33,009 nt of DNA, taken from the NCBI GenBank assembly GCA_022616375.1, contig JAKEEW010000172.1:1-33009 (forward strand). Reading direction: 5' to 3'. Below the pieces are notes generated by a model. The model worked only from the letters and a program-made list of their open reading frames with translations, was not told the DNA's origin and ran no database searches. Source of the DNA: Sporichthyaceae bacterium. GTDB lineage: Bacteria; Actinomycetota; Actinomycetes; JAKEEW01. The translations under genes and the position numbers were made by a program. Positions within the stretch are counted from its first letter, which is position 1, and every line of letters begins with the position of its first letter. Shown one piece after another: positions 8,426-17,920 of this stretch.

Positions 8426-9787
8426 ATGACCTTCCTCGCCGACCTTCGCCAAGTGCTGCGCAGCCGCGACTTCCGGCGGCTGTTCGGCACCCGGCTGCTG
8501 GCGCAGGCCTCGGACGGAATCTTTCAGGTGGCGCTGGCCAGCTACGTGTTCTTCAGCCCCGAGCGGCAGCCGTCGGCGAGCGCCGTCGCGGTCGCCTTCG
8601 CCACCCTGCTCTTGCCGTATTCGCTGGTCGGACCGTTCGCCGGGGTGCTGCTCGACCGGTGGCGTCGGCGCCAGGTGCTGGTCTGGGCCAACGTGATCAG
8701 GGCGGTCATGGTGCTCGGCGTCGGCGCTCTGGTGCTGGCCGGCACCGAGGGGCCGCTGTTCTACGCCAGCGCGCTCGCGGTGCTCAGCGTGAACCGGTTC
8801 TTCCTGGCCGGGCTGTCCGCGGCGTTGCCGCACGTCGTGGCCGGCTCCGAGCTGATCATGGCTAACTCGGTCTCTACCACGAGCGGGACGGTGGCGGCGG
8901 TGATCGGCGGCAGCATCGGCTACCTGGCCCGTTCGCTGTTCGGGGACGGTTCGGGTGGCACCGCCGGCATTCTGTGCCTGTCCGCGCTGACCTATCTGCT
9001 GTCCGCGCTGGTGGCCACCCGGATGGCCAGAGATCGGCTGGGCCCGGACCTGGACCGCACCGACACTGGTGCCGGGCAACCGGCGGGCGGCACCCGGGCC
9101 GCGCTGCTCGCGGTCGCGTCCGGCATGGTCCAGGGCGCCCGGCATGTGAGGGAGCGGGCCGCGGCCGGCCGGGCACTGGCCGCGATCGCCGCGCACCGCT
9201 TCTTCTACGGTGTCTCCACGATCATGATGATCTTGCTGTACCGGAACTACTTCAACGACCCGGCCGACACCGAGGCCGGGCTGGCCGGGCTCGCGATCAT
9301 CGTGGCGGCCTCCGGTCTTGGCTACCTCATCGCGGCCGTGATCACCCCGGCCGGAGCCCGCCGGCTGACCAAGCCCGGGTGGATCGCGGCCAGCTTCTTC
9401 GTCGCCACCGTGGTCCAGCTGACCCTGGCCGGCACGTTCCGGGAGCCGCTGGTGGTGCTGGCCGCCTTCTTCCTTGGCATCGTGGCGCAGGGCGCGAAGA
9501 TCTGTGTGGACACGATCGTGCAGTCCACCGTCGACGACGCCTTCCGCGGCCGGGTCTTCTCCTTCTACGACGTGCTGTACAACGTGTCGTTCGTCGCCGC
9601 GGCCGCGTTCGCGGCCACGCTGCTGCCGACCGAGGGCAAGTCCCACCTGGTGATCGTGATCGTGGCGGCCGGTTACCTGGTGGCCGCGATCGCCTACGGC
9701 GCGGCGGAGCTCAGGGCGGCCGCCCAGCCGCCCCGCCGGCCGCGGGGTCGGGACGGCTCTCCGGCTGCTCCCGCCACCACGCCATGA
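8426..9787 (+). CDS. MFS transporter (12-TM type)
   Basis: MTFLADLRQVLRSRDFRRLFGTRLLAQASDGIFQVALASYVFF...LLDRWRRRQVLVWANVIRAVMVLGVGALV...DDAFRGRVFSFYDVLYNVSF; MFS-like TM pattern. Tracked ORF begins at 8246, but 8246-8425 encodes non-homologous-looking residues. Confidence 0.85.
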   Translation: MTFLADLRQVLRSRDFRRLFGTRLLAQASDGIFQVALASYVFFSPERQPSASAVAVAFATLLLPYSLVGPFAGVLLDRWRRRQVLVWANVIRAVMVLGVGALVLAGTEGPLFYASALAVLSVNRFFLAGLSAALPHVVAGSELIMANSVSTTSGTVAAVIGGSIGYLARSLFGDGSGGTAGILCLSALTYLLSALVATRMARDRLGPDLDRTDTGAGQPAGGTRAALLAVASGMVQGARHVRERAAAGRALAAIAAHRFFYGVSTIMMILLYRNYFNDPADTEAGLAGLAIIVAASGLGYLIAAVITPAGARRLTKPGWIAASFFVATVVQLTLAGTFREPLVVLAAFFLGIVAQGAKICVDTIVQSTVDDAFRGRVFSFYDVLYNVSFVAAAAFAATLLPTEGKSHLVIVIVAAGYLVAAIAYGAAELRAAAQPPRRPRGRDGSPAAPATTP

Positions 9788-11195
9788 GTGCGGCCACCGC
9801 CGCATCCCGGTCCATCGGGCCGGCATCCAGCCGCAGCTCGAGCAGGTACTGCCTGGCCCGCCCAACCAGCGGTCCCGGTCCGGTGCCGAGCAGTTCCATG
9901 ATCTCGTTGCCGTCCAGGTCGGGCCGGATCGAATCCAGCGCCTCCTGGGCCTGCAACGCCGCGATCCTGGCCTCGAGGTGGTCGTAGGTGCGGGCCAACG
10001 CCTCGGCCTTGCGCCGGTTCCTGGTGGTGCAGTCCGACCTGGTCAGCTTGTGCAGCCGGTCGAGCAGCGGTCCGGCATCGCGGACGTAGCGGCGAACCGC
10101 CGAGTCGGTCCACTCCCCACTGCCGTAGCCGTGGAACCGCAGATGCAGCTCGACCAGCCGGGCCACCTCGTCGACGCTCTGTCGGTCGAACTTCAGCGCC
10201 TTCATCCGGGCCCTGGTCAACTGCGCGCCGGCCATCTCGTGGAAGTGGAAGGAGACCCGGCCGTCCGATTCGAACCGGCGGGTCTTGGGCTTGCCCACGT
10301 CGTGCATGAGCGCGGCGAACCGGAGGACGAAGTCCGGCTTGTCCGGCTCGGTCTCCAGCGCGATCGCCTGGTCGAGCACGGTCAGCGTGTGCTCGTAGAC
10401 GTCCTTGTGCCGATGGTGCTCGTCGATCTCCAGCCGCAGTTTCGGCAGCTCGGGGAGCATGCGATCCGCCAGCCCGCTCTCCACCATGATCTCCAGGCCG
10501 ACCCGTGGTTGTGGCGAGCAGATCAGCTTGACCAGCTCGTCGCGGATCCGCTCGGCCGAGACGATGTCCAGCCGGTCGACCATGTCCACGATGGCCCGGC
10601 GCACCTCGGGGGTCAGGGTGAAGCCGAGCTGGGCGGCGAACCTGGCCGCCCGCATCATCCGCAGCGGATCGTCGGAGAACGAGGACTCCGGCGTGGCCGG
10701 CGTGCGCAGCTCCTGCTTGCCCAGGTCGGTCAGGCCGCCGTAGGGATCGATGAACCGCGGCTCGGGCAGGGTCAGCGCCATCGCGTTGACCGCGAAGTCC
10801 CGGCGCTCCAGGTCGCCTTCCAGAGAGTTGCCGAACGCGACGACCGGCTTACGGGACGATCGGTCGTAGGCCTCCGAGCGGTAGGTGGTGATCTCCAGCT
10901 GGAAGCCGTCCTTGCGTGCCCCGATCGTGCCGAACGCCTGGCCGACGTCCCAGACCGCCTCGGCCCAGGGCCGGATCACCGCGCTGATCTCCGGTGGCCG
11001 GGCATTGGTCGCAAAGTCCAAGTCGTTGCCCAGCCGGCCCAGCAGCGCGTCCCGGACCGAGCCGCCGACCAATGCCAGCTCGTAGCCCGCGGCCTTGAAC
11101 CGCTGGCCGAGCTCGACCGCGACCGGCGCGATCCGCAACAGCTCGGCGATCGCGCGGCGCTGCGCCTCGGTCAGCGAGGTGGACTGGTGTGACAC
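9711..11195 (-). CDS. CCA tRNA nucleotidyltransferase / poly(A) polymerase family with HD domain
   Basis: LALVGGSVRDALLGRLGNDLDFATNARP (NTP-transferase motif), RRDFAVNAMAL, DPLRMMRAARFAAQLGF, HD motif ALMHDVGKPKTR. GTG start at 11195 chosen over the tracked 11216. Corresponds to the pcnA (Rv3907c) position in mycobacteria. Confidence 0.92.
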   Translation of the reverse strand: MSHQSTSLTEAQRRAIAELLRIAPVAVELGQRFKAAGYELALVGGSVRDALLGRLGNDLDFATNARPPEISAVIRPWAEAVWDVGQAFGTIGARKDGFQLEITTYRSEAYDRSSRKPVVAFGNSLEGDLERRDFAVNAMALTLPEPRFIDPYGGLTDLGKQELRTPATPESSFSDDPLRMMRAARFAAQLGFTLTPEVRRAIVDMVDRLDIVSAERIRDELVKLICSPQPRVGLEIMVESGLADRMLPELPKLRLEIDEHHRHKDVYEHTLTVLDQAIALETEPDKPDFVLRFAALMHDVGKPKTRRFESDGRVSFHFHEMAGAQLTRARMKALKFDRQSVDEVARLVELHLRFHGYGSGEWTDSAVRRYVRDAGPLLDRLHKLTRSDCTTRNRRKAEALARTYDHLEARIAALQAQEALDSIRPDLDGNEIMELLGTGPGPLVGRARQYLLELRLDAGPMDRDAAVAALMAWWREQPESRPDPAAGGAAGRPP

Positions 11196-11285
11196 GGCGC
11201 ACCAGGGTAGCCCCAAAGCCCTAGTTTGATCTTAAGTATTGCGGGCCAGACGTGCGCGAACGTTGCGCGCACTAGCATCGGGTTC

Positions 11286-11759
11286 GTGCCTCGTTCGAAT
11301 CGTCCGTCCCGCCGCCGAGCGCCGTTGTGGCGGGTGGAGGAGACGTCGGCGGGCGGGCTGGTGGTGGACAGCGCGGAGCAGCCGAGCCGGGCCGTGTTGA
11401 TCGGTAAGCGGGACCGGAACGGGCGGCTGCTCTGGTCATTGCCGAAGGGGCACGTCGAGTCGGGCGAGACCGCCGAGCAGGCGGCCGCCAGGGAGATCGA
11501 GGAAGAGACCGGGATCCGGGCCCGTCTGCTGGCGCCGCTTGGCGAGATCGACTACTGGTTCGTGTTCGCCGGTCGACGTATCCATAAGACGGTTCATCAC
11601 TTCCTGTTCGAGGCGATGGACGGTGAGCTGAGCGACCGCGACATCGAGATCGACGCGGTGGAGTGGGTGCCGCTGCCCGAGGTCGCCGGCCGGCTCGCCT
11701 ATGCCGACGAGCGCCAGCTGCTGGACAAGCTCCCGCCGTCCATGGTGGAACGGGCATGA
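11286..11759 (+). CDS. NUDIX hydrolase
   Basis: Nudix box [25 protein letters not shown] (GX5EX7REUXEEXGU). GTG start at 11286 ([28 protein letters not shown]) preferred. Confidence 0.93.
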   Translation: MPRSNRPSRRRAPLWRVEETSAGGLVVDSAEQPSRAVLIGKRDRNGRLLWSLPKGHVESGETAEQAAAREIEEETGIRARLLAPLGEIDYWFVFAGRRIHKTVHHFLFEAMDGELSDRDIEIDAVEWVPLPEVAGRLAYADERQLLDKLPPSMVERA

Positions 11760-13975
11760 CCCACGCTGGTGGCAGCCGGTTCCGCGCGGTGGTGCACACC
11801 GCGATCGCAACCGCGGTGCTGGGGGTGGCGCTCGCACCCGGCCTGGCGGTCGCCGGCGTCGGCCGCGTCGCCAGCGGTTCCGGCGGTTCCCCCGGTTCCG
11901 GCGGGGCTAGCGGCGCTGCCGTAGCCCAGGCGGCCGGCTCGATGGTCATCGAGCTTTCGAAGATCACGCCGGCGGCACCGACCGAGACCAGCACGCTGAC
12001 CATCTCCGGTGTGGTCCGCAACACCGGCACCACCCGGATCGGGCGGATCGAGGTTGGCCTGTCGATCGGGCTCACTCCGCTCACCCTGCGATCCCAGCCC
12101 AGCCGGGTCGAGGCTGGCCTGCTGCCGCGCAGCTCGCGGCCGGTGCCCGGGGCACAGAGCGTGCTCGCCGATGGGATCGACCCGGACGACTTTGCCCCGT
12201 TCCGGCTGTCCGTGCCGGTGTCCAGCCTGGGCTTGCCGGCCGGCGAGCAAGATCGGGGGGTCTACCAGCTCGACCTCACCGCCACCGCACCGGGTAGCTC
12301 GGTACCCGATCGGGAGCTGACCACCTATCTGCCGTGGATGCCGGAGCTCGACTCGATCGAGCCGACCCGGCTGAGCTGGTTGTGGCCGCTGGTCGACCGG
12401 CCGGTGCGGGATTCGGCCGACCTGTTCATGAACGACCGACTGGCCACCTCGGTCGCCCCGGACGGCCGGCTGTCCGGACTGGTGGATGCCGCCGCCGGGA
12501 AACCGGTCACCTGGGTGGTCGATCCCGACCTGCTGCAGACCGCGGAGCAGATGGCCAAGGGCTACCGGGTCAGGACCGAGGACGGCACGGTTGCCGGCAC
12601 CGGGCGGGCGGCCGCGGCCGATTGGCTGGATCGGCTCCGGGCGGCGATCGGCCAGAACCAGGTGATGAACCTGCCGTACGCCGACGTGGACGTCACCGCG
12701 CTGCGCCGCAACGGTCTGACCTCCGACATCGGCACCGCCGACACGGTCGGTGCGGACATCGCGCAGGACGTGCTGCGCCGGGACACGACCTCGAACGTGT
12801 CCTGGCCACCCGGCGATCTCACCGATCGCCAGACCCTGCGCGCGCTGCGCGCGGCCGGCCAGCAGGCGGTCATCCTCGCCGACACCGCGCTCCCGCCGGC
12901 CGGCACGCTGACCTACACCCCGGACGGCCGGGGCCGGCTGAGCACCCCGGCTGGCACGCTCGAACCGTTGCTCATCGACACCGAACTGTCCGCGGTGCTG
13001 CGCACCGGCAGCGGCGACCGGCCGGGCGCCGGGCCGCTGATGATCCAGCGGTTTCTGGCCGAGACCGCCCTGATTACCTTGCAGCGACCGAACGACTCCA
13101 GGTCCCTGGTCGTGGCGGCTCCGCGGTACTGGAACGTTGATCCCAGGACCGCGGCCGAGCTGCTCGAAGTCGCGGGCACGACGCCGTGGGTGACCAGCGT
13201 GCCGCTCAGCGCGGTCCGCGAGGTCGAGCCGCCCGCGCTGCCCAGGGTGGTGGCCGAGTATCCGAGTCGGGCCCAGTCCGCCGAACTGCCGGCGGACTAC
13301 CTCACCGATGCCCGCCGGACCCGGACCAGGCTGCAGCGGTTTATCGAGATCCTCAGCGGTCCCGGACCGACCTCGCTGGCGTACACCGCGGCGCGGCTGC
13401 GCACCGAGTCGGCGGCCTGGCGGCGCACCGACGGCAAGCCCGGCGTGTCCAGCGCCGGCCGCAGCTTCCTGCGGGGCATGTCGACCAACCTCGATGAGCT
13501 GCGCCGGCAGGTCAGCATCGTCTCGGCCGGCACGGTCACGCTGTCCAGCCACTCCGGCTCCATCCCGGTGACCGTACGCAACGAACTGCCGCAGCCGGTG
13601 AGCATCGAGGTCTACGTCGAATCCACCCGTCAGGACCGGCTGCAGGTGGTCCAGCCACCACCGGTGACCGTGCCGGCGGGCGGCGTCGCCCCGGTGTCGG
13701 TCCAGGCCGAGGCGGTCGCCAACGGCCCGGTCGAGGTCCGGGTTCGGCTACGCAACAGCGAGGGCGACCCGATCTCGGACTGGCAGTCGATCAAGGTTCA
13801 GGTCACGAACTACGGAACGGTTGGTTCGGTCATCATCGCCGGGGCAACAGGTCTGCTGTTCCTGTCCGCGACGGTCCGAATCGTGCGGCGGGGGTTGGCG
13901 CGTCGTCGCCGCCGGGCGGCCCAACCGGGTACGGTGCCGGTCGAGCAAGTCGAGGTCGAGCGGGTGCAGGCATGA
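11756..13975 (+). CDS. DUF6049-like secreted/membrane protein (Rv3909-type position)
   Basis: Signal sequence [35 protein letters not shown]-terminal TM ([22 protein letters not shown]); located between the NUDIX gene and murJ as in other actinobacteria; ATGA overlap with both neighbours. Confidence 0.8.
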   Translation: MTHAGGSRFRAVVHTAIATAVLGVALAPGLAVAGVGRVASGSGGSPGSGGASGAAVAQAAGSMVIELSKITPAAPTETSTLTISGVVRNTGTTRIGRIEVGLSIGLTPLTLRSQPSRVEAGLLPRSSRPVPGAQSVLADGIDPDDFAPFRLSVPVSSLGLPAGEQDRGVYQLDLTATAPGSSVPDRELTTYLPWMPELDSIEPTRLSWLWPLVDRPVRDSADLFMNDRLATSVAPDGRLSGLVDAAAGKPVTWVVDPDLLQTAEQMAKGYRVRTEDGTVAGTGRAAAADWLDRLRAAIGQNQVMNLPYADVDVTALRRNGLTSDIGTADTVGADIAQDVLRRDTTSNVSWPPGDLTDRQTLRALRAAGQQAVILADTALPPAGTLTYTPDGRGRLSTPAGTLEPLLIDTELSAVLRTGSGDRPGAGPLMIQRFLAETALITLQRPNDSRSLVVAAPRYWNVDPRTAAELLEVAGTTPWVTSVPLSAVREVEPPALPRVVAEYPSRAQSAELPADYLTDARRTRTRLQRFIEILSGPGPTSLAYTAARLRTESAAWRRTDGKPGVSSAGRSFLRGMSTNLDELRRQVSIVSAGTVTLSSHSGSIPVTVRNELPQPVSIEVYVESTRQDRLQVVQPPPVTVPAGGVAPVSVQAEAVANGPVEVRVRLRNSEGDPISDWQSIKVQVTNYGTVGSVIIAGATGLLFLSATVRIVRRGLARRRRRAAQPGTVPVEQVEVERVQA

Positions 13976-15612
13976 GCAGCGACACGAGCGTGCTGAGGTC
14001 GAGCGGGACGATGGCGCTCGGCACGGTGGTGTCGAGGATCACCGGCTTCCTCCGCGACATGATCCTGGTGGGCGCGATCGGCACCCAAGTCTTCGCCGAC
14101 GCCTACAACGTGGCGAACACGATCCCCACGATCATCTACATCCTGCTCATCGGCGGCGCGCTCAACGCGGTGTTCGTGCCGCACCTGATCCGGGCCATGA
14201 AACAGGACCTGGACGGCGGCGAGGCATACGCGCAGCGGCTGGTCAGCTCGATCGGCCTGGTGCTCGCCGGCATCACCGTAGTCGCGGTGATCATCGCGCC
14301 GCTGCTGGTGCTGATGTATGCGGCCGACTACCGCAAGCCGGACCTGTCCGCGGAGTTCCACGCGGCCACCACGCTGGCCCGCTACCTGCTCCCGCAGATC
14401 TTCTTCCTCGGCGTGTTCACGATGCTCGGCCAGGTGCTCAACGCCCGCGGTCGGTTCGGTCCGATGATGTGGACCCCGATCCTGAACAACGCGGTGGTCA
14501 TCGTGACCGGCGTGCTGTTCATGGTCATCACGCGCGGACAGCAGGTCACCGCGGAGACCGTGACGCCGGGCGAGCTCCGGCTGCTCGGCATCGGCACCGC
14601 GCTCGGCGTGATCGTGCAGGCGCTGGCTCTGGTCCCGGTGCTGCGCAAGACCGGGTTCCGGTTCAAGCCCCGGTTCGATCTGCGTGGGGTCGGCCTCGGC
14701 AACGCCTACCGGGCGGCCGCCTGGACCGTGCTGTTCGTGCTGGTCAACCAGATCGGCTATCTGGTGATCGTGCAGCTGGCGACCTCCGCAGGGGCCGCCG
14801 CGAAGACCGCCGGGCTAGATGTCGGGATCGGCTTCACCCCGTACACCAAGGCACACCTGATCATGCTGTTGCCACACGCGATCGTGGCCGTCTCGGTGGT
14901 CACCGCGCTGCTTCCGCGGATGAGCCGATCCGCCGTGGACCGGGACCTGGACTCGGTCCGGGCCGACCTGTCCAACGGCCTTCGGATCATCGCGGTGGCG
15001 ACCGTGCCGGCCGCATTCCTGCTCCTGGTGCTCGGCCGGGAGATCGCGACCACGCTGTACGGCCTGTTCACCGATGTGGCCAGCGCCTCGTATATCGGCT
15101 ACGTGTTGCAAGCCTTCGGTCTTGCGGTGATCCCGTTCTCCGCGCAATACCTCCTGTTGCGGGGGTTCTATGCGCTCGAGGACACCCGCACCCCGGTCCG
15201 GATCAACGTCTGGATCAACGTCGCCAACGTCGTGTTCGCGATCATTGCCTGGCAGCTGCTGCCGCTGCAGTGGCGGGTGGTCGGGATCGCGGCCGGCTAC
15301 GGGCTGGCCTACGTGATCGGGCTGATCCTCACCGTGCGGATCCTGGGCCGCCGGATCGGCGGTATGAACGGCCGGCTGGTGCTGCAGACCTACGCGCTGC
15401 TGACCGTGTCCGCCGCGGCGGCAGCGTTGCCGGTCTTCGTGCTGGCCCGCGGCGTGACCCTGGCCAGCGGGCACGGATTCCTGCCTTCGTTGATCGTGAC
15501 CGTGGTGGGCGGCGCGTCGCTGGCCGGGCTTTACCTGTTCTTCGCCGCTCGGCTTCGGATCAACGAGGTGAGATCTCTCATCGGTTTGGTGACGAACCGG
15601 CTCAGTCGCTAG
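13972..15612 (+). CDS. murJ: Lipid II flippase MurJ/MviN family
   Basis: SSGTMALGTVVSRITGFLRDMILVGAIGTQVFADAYNVANTIPTIIYILLIGGALNAVFVPHLIRAM is the MurJ N-terminal signature; polytopic throughout. Confidence 0.94.
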   Translation: MSSDTSVLRSSGTMALGTVVSRITGFLRDMILVGAIGTQVFADAYNVANTIPTIIYILLIGGALNAVFVPHLIRAMKQDLDGGEAYAQRLVSSIGLVLAGITVVAVIIAPLLVLMYAADYRKPDLSAEFHAATTLARYLLPQIFFLGVFTMLGQVLNARGRFGPMMWTPILNNAVVIVTGVLFMVITRGQQVTAETVTPGELRLLGIGTALGVIVQALALVPVLRKTGFRFKPRFDLRGVGLGNAYRAAAWTVLFVLVNQIGYLVIVQLATSAGAAAKTAGLDVGIGFTPYTKAHLIMLLPHAIVAVSVVTALLPRMSRSAVDRDLDSVRADLSNGLRIIAVATVPAAFLLLVLGREIATTLYGLFTDVASASYIGYVLQAFGLAVIPFSAQYLLLRGFYALEDTRTPVRINVWINVANVVFAIIAWQLLPLQWRVVGIAAGYGLAYVIGLILTVRILGRRIGGMNGRLVLQTYALLTVSAAAAALPVFVLARGVTLASGHGFLPSLIVTVVGGASLAGLYLFFAARLRINEVRSLIGLVTNRLSR

Positions 15613-15708
15613 TCCAGGCTCCCCGGCCGGGGGATGATCCATCCTGTCTAGGTGTGCCGGACGGCCTAGCATGGGGGCGCACGCCGCAATACAGACAGCA
15701 GGAGTCCC

Positions 15709-17283
15709 GTGGAGCCTGTAACGGTCGAGGTGGGCCGTCGCATCGCCAGGCGTTACCGCCTCGATGAGCGGCTCGTCGATACCGACGGGGTACAGACCTG
15801 GCGCGCATTCGACGAGGTGCTGGCCAGGCCGGTAGGCGTCCATGTGATCCCGGGCAGCCACCCGCGCGCCCAGGCCGTCGTGGCGGCCGCACAGGCCGCA
15901 TCTCGCGGGTTCGACGAGCGGTTCCTGCGCGTGCTGGACGCGGCCGAAGACGGCGAGCTGATCTACGTCACCCAGGAGTGGATCATCGGTCGGAGCCTGC
16001 GGACCGTGCTGGCCGAAGCCGGCCCGCTAGAGCCGCCGCAGGCCCAGGCGCTCATCACCGAGGTGGCCGAGGCGATCGCGGACGCGCACCTGGCCGGCCT
16101 GTCCCACCTGGTGCTGTCCCCGGAGTCGGTGATCTTCGGCCGCGGCGGTGAGGTGAAGATCGCCGGGCTCTCGGTGGAGGCGGCGCTGCACGGGGTGAGC
16201 TCTGCGGATCCGGCGGCCACCGATGCCATGGCGCTCGGCGCGGTGCTGTTCGCCGCGCTCACCGCCCGCTGGCCCGATCACGACGGCTACGGGCTGTCCG
16301 GAGTGCCCAGGGATGGTGGGCGGCTGCCGTCCCCGCGCCAGGTGCGCGCCGGCGTGCCGGCCCCGCTGGACGAGATCGTCGACCGATCGCTCAACGAGCA
16401 GCCCCGGCACCACATGGTCACGCTCACCTCACCGGCCGCGTTCGTCAGTGCCCTGCGGTCGCTGCCCAAACCGATGGTGCGGCGACCCGGCGCGGCGATC
16501 GGTTCGATGGGACCGGCCGGGGCAATGGGTTCGATGGGACCGCCCGGGCCGGTTGGCCTGCCGGCTCAGCACACCTCGGACACCCAGGTCCATTCCCGCT
16601 ACCTAGAGCCGGGCGAGGCGGACTGGGCGGGCCCCTCGCGCGGGATGCGGGCGGTCCGGACCCTGGTGACGTTCGTGATCGTCGGTGGGCTGCTGCTGCT
16701 CGGCGTGCTGCTCGCGATGACCGCGATCGACCGCAACGGGCAGCGTGGCGGTGGCGACGACCCGACCACACCGGCGGCCACGGCCGGGCCGCTCACTGTG
16801 GCCGAGGCACACGACTACGACCCCGAAGACGGCTGCATTAGCTGCGACGCCGAGGAACGGCCCGAGCTGATCCCGCGATTGATCGATGGGGACCCAGAAA
16901 CCGCGTGGAGCTCGTTCTACTACAACGATCCGACCCTGCCGCCGTTCAAGCCAGGGATTGGCTTCGTGCTCGACCTCGGCTCGGTGCAACAGGTGGGCAG
17001 CGTGACCGTCACGATGGTGCTGCCCGGGGTAACGGCGGAATTGCGGGCATTGCCGGCTGACGCGAGCAGCGTACCCGGCCTGGATGGCGCGGCCGGCAAC
17101 GCCGACGACTTCACCGCGGTAGTCGGGCCGAGCGAGCAGGCTGATCCGAGCTTCACGCTGACGCCTGAAAGCCCGGTCGAGACCCGCTACCTGCTGGTCT
17201 GGTACACCAAGCTGCCGGTAGACCCCGACGACGACCGGGACCGGGGCCGGGCACTGGTCGGGGAAGTCACCGTCAATGGCTGA
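15709..17283 (+). CDS. Membrane-anchored pseudokinase with extracellular jelly-roll/discoidin-like domain
   Basis: Kinase-fold-like N-terminal half, but HRD is replaced by SHLVLSPESVIF and DFG by IAGLS, with no clear VAIK lysine; one TM (LVTFVIVGGLLLLGVLLAMTAI); C-terminal DGDPETAWSSFYYNDP...IGFVLDLGSVQQVGSVTVTM resembles F5/8-type-C-like domains. GTG start with ggag upstream. Confidence 0.82.
   Translation: MEPVTVEVGRRIARRYRLDERLVDTDGVQTWRAFDEVLARPVGVHVIPGSHPRAQAVVAAAQAASRGFDERFLRVLDAAEDGELIYVTQEWIIGRSLRTVLAEAGPLEPPQAQALITEVAEAIADAHLAGLSHLVLSPESVIFGRGGEVKIAGLSVEAALHGVSSADPAATDAMALGAVLFAALTARWPDHDGYGLSGVPRDGGRLPSPRQVRAGVPAPLDEIVDRSLNEQPRHHMVTLTSPAAFVSALRSLPKPMVRRPGAAIGSMGPAGAMGSMGPPGPVGLPAQHTSDTQVHSRYLEPGEADWAGPSRGMRAVRTLVTFVIVGGLLLLGVLLAMTAIDRNGQRGGGDDPTTPAATAGPLTVAEAHDYDPEDGCISCDAEERPELIPRLIDGDPETAWSSFYYNDPTLPPFKPGIGFVLDLGSVQQVGSVTVTMVLPGVTAELRALPADASSVPGLDGAAGNADDFTAVVGPSEQADPSFTLTPESPVETRYLLVWYTKLPVDPDDDRDRGRALVGEVTVNG
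16501..16563 (+). repeat. Gly-X-Y (collagen-like) tract coding region with a 15-nt direct repeat
   Basis: GSM-GPA-GAM-GSM-GPP-GPV-GLP in the pseudokinase linker; DNA ggttcgatgggaccg at 16501-16515 and 16528-16542. Confidence 0.75.
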
Positions 17284-17920
17284 TCCAGACGCGCCGATAA
17301 CCGACGCCGAGCTGTTGGCCGGTCACGTCAACGGCGACCCCGACGCGTTCAGTGAGCTGTTCCGCAGGCACCGGGACCGGATGTGGGCGATCGCGCTACG
17401 GACCATGGGTGACCCCGAAGATGCCGCCGATGCCCTGCAGGACGCGCTGATCTCGGCATTCCGCCGGGCCGGCTCGTTCCGCGGTGAGGCGGCGGTGACC
17501 ACCTGGCTGCACCGGATCGTGGTGAACGCCTGCCTGGATCGGATCCGGCGCCGGGCCGTCCGGCCGACCGTGCCTTTAGTAGATCAGCGGCTCCCCGATC
17601 CCACCGCCGAGCGCGAGGTTGGCCTAGATGTCGCGGCCGCCCTGGCCCGGCTGCCGGCCGAGCAACGGGCCGCGCTCGTCCTGGTCGATATGCAGGGCTA
17701 CTCGGTCGAGGAGGCCGCCGCGATCCTCGGCGTGCCGAGCGGCACCATCAAGAGCCGTTGTGCCCGCGGCCGGGCCAGACTGCTGCCGCACCTGGTGCAC
17801 CTGCGCCCGTCGTTCGAAGGCCGGGCCGCCACCGGGAACCGACGCGGCCCTGATCCCGTCCAACCGGCAACGCCACAAACAGCGACAACTCGGTCCGAGG
17901 GAGGTGAACGCGCCCGATGA
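17276..17920 (+). CDS. sigM: ECF-family RNA polymerase sigma factor (SigM-like by position)
   Basis: DPDAFSELFRRHRDRMWAIALRTMGDPEDAADALQDALISAFRRAGSFRGEAAVTTWLHRIVVNACLDRIRRR (sigma-70 region 2) and LPAEQRAALVLVDMQGYSVEEAAAILGVPSGTIKSRCARGRARL (region 4). Confidence 0.93.
   Translation: MADPDAPITDAELLAGHVNGDPDAFSELFRRHRDRMWAIALRTMGDPEDAADALQDALISAFRRAGSFRGEAAVTTWLHRIVVNACLDRIRRRAVRPTVPLVDQRLPDPTAEREVGLDVAAALARLPAEQRAALVLVDMQGYSVEEAAAILGVPSGTIKSRCARGRARLLPHLVHLRPSFEGRAATGNRRGPDPVQPATPQTATTRSEGGERAR

Noticed and set aside
8348-9865. 505-aa minus-strand ORF
   Set aside because: Antisense shadow of the MFS transporter; low-complexity RGHDQ composition.
11699-13552. 617-aa minus-strand ORF
   Set aside because: Antisense to the DUF6049-like gene, which has a signal peptide, TM and operon context.
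15621-15632. CCCCGGCCGGGG palindrome after murJ as a terminator
   Set aside because: No loop and no U-tract; short GC palindromes are expected by chance in this composition.
13821-15861. 648-aa plus ORF 13821..15767 and 348-aa minus ORF 14815..15861
   Set aside because: Alternative-frame shadows of murJ.
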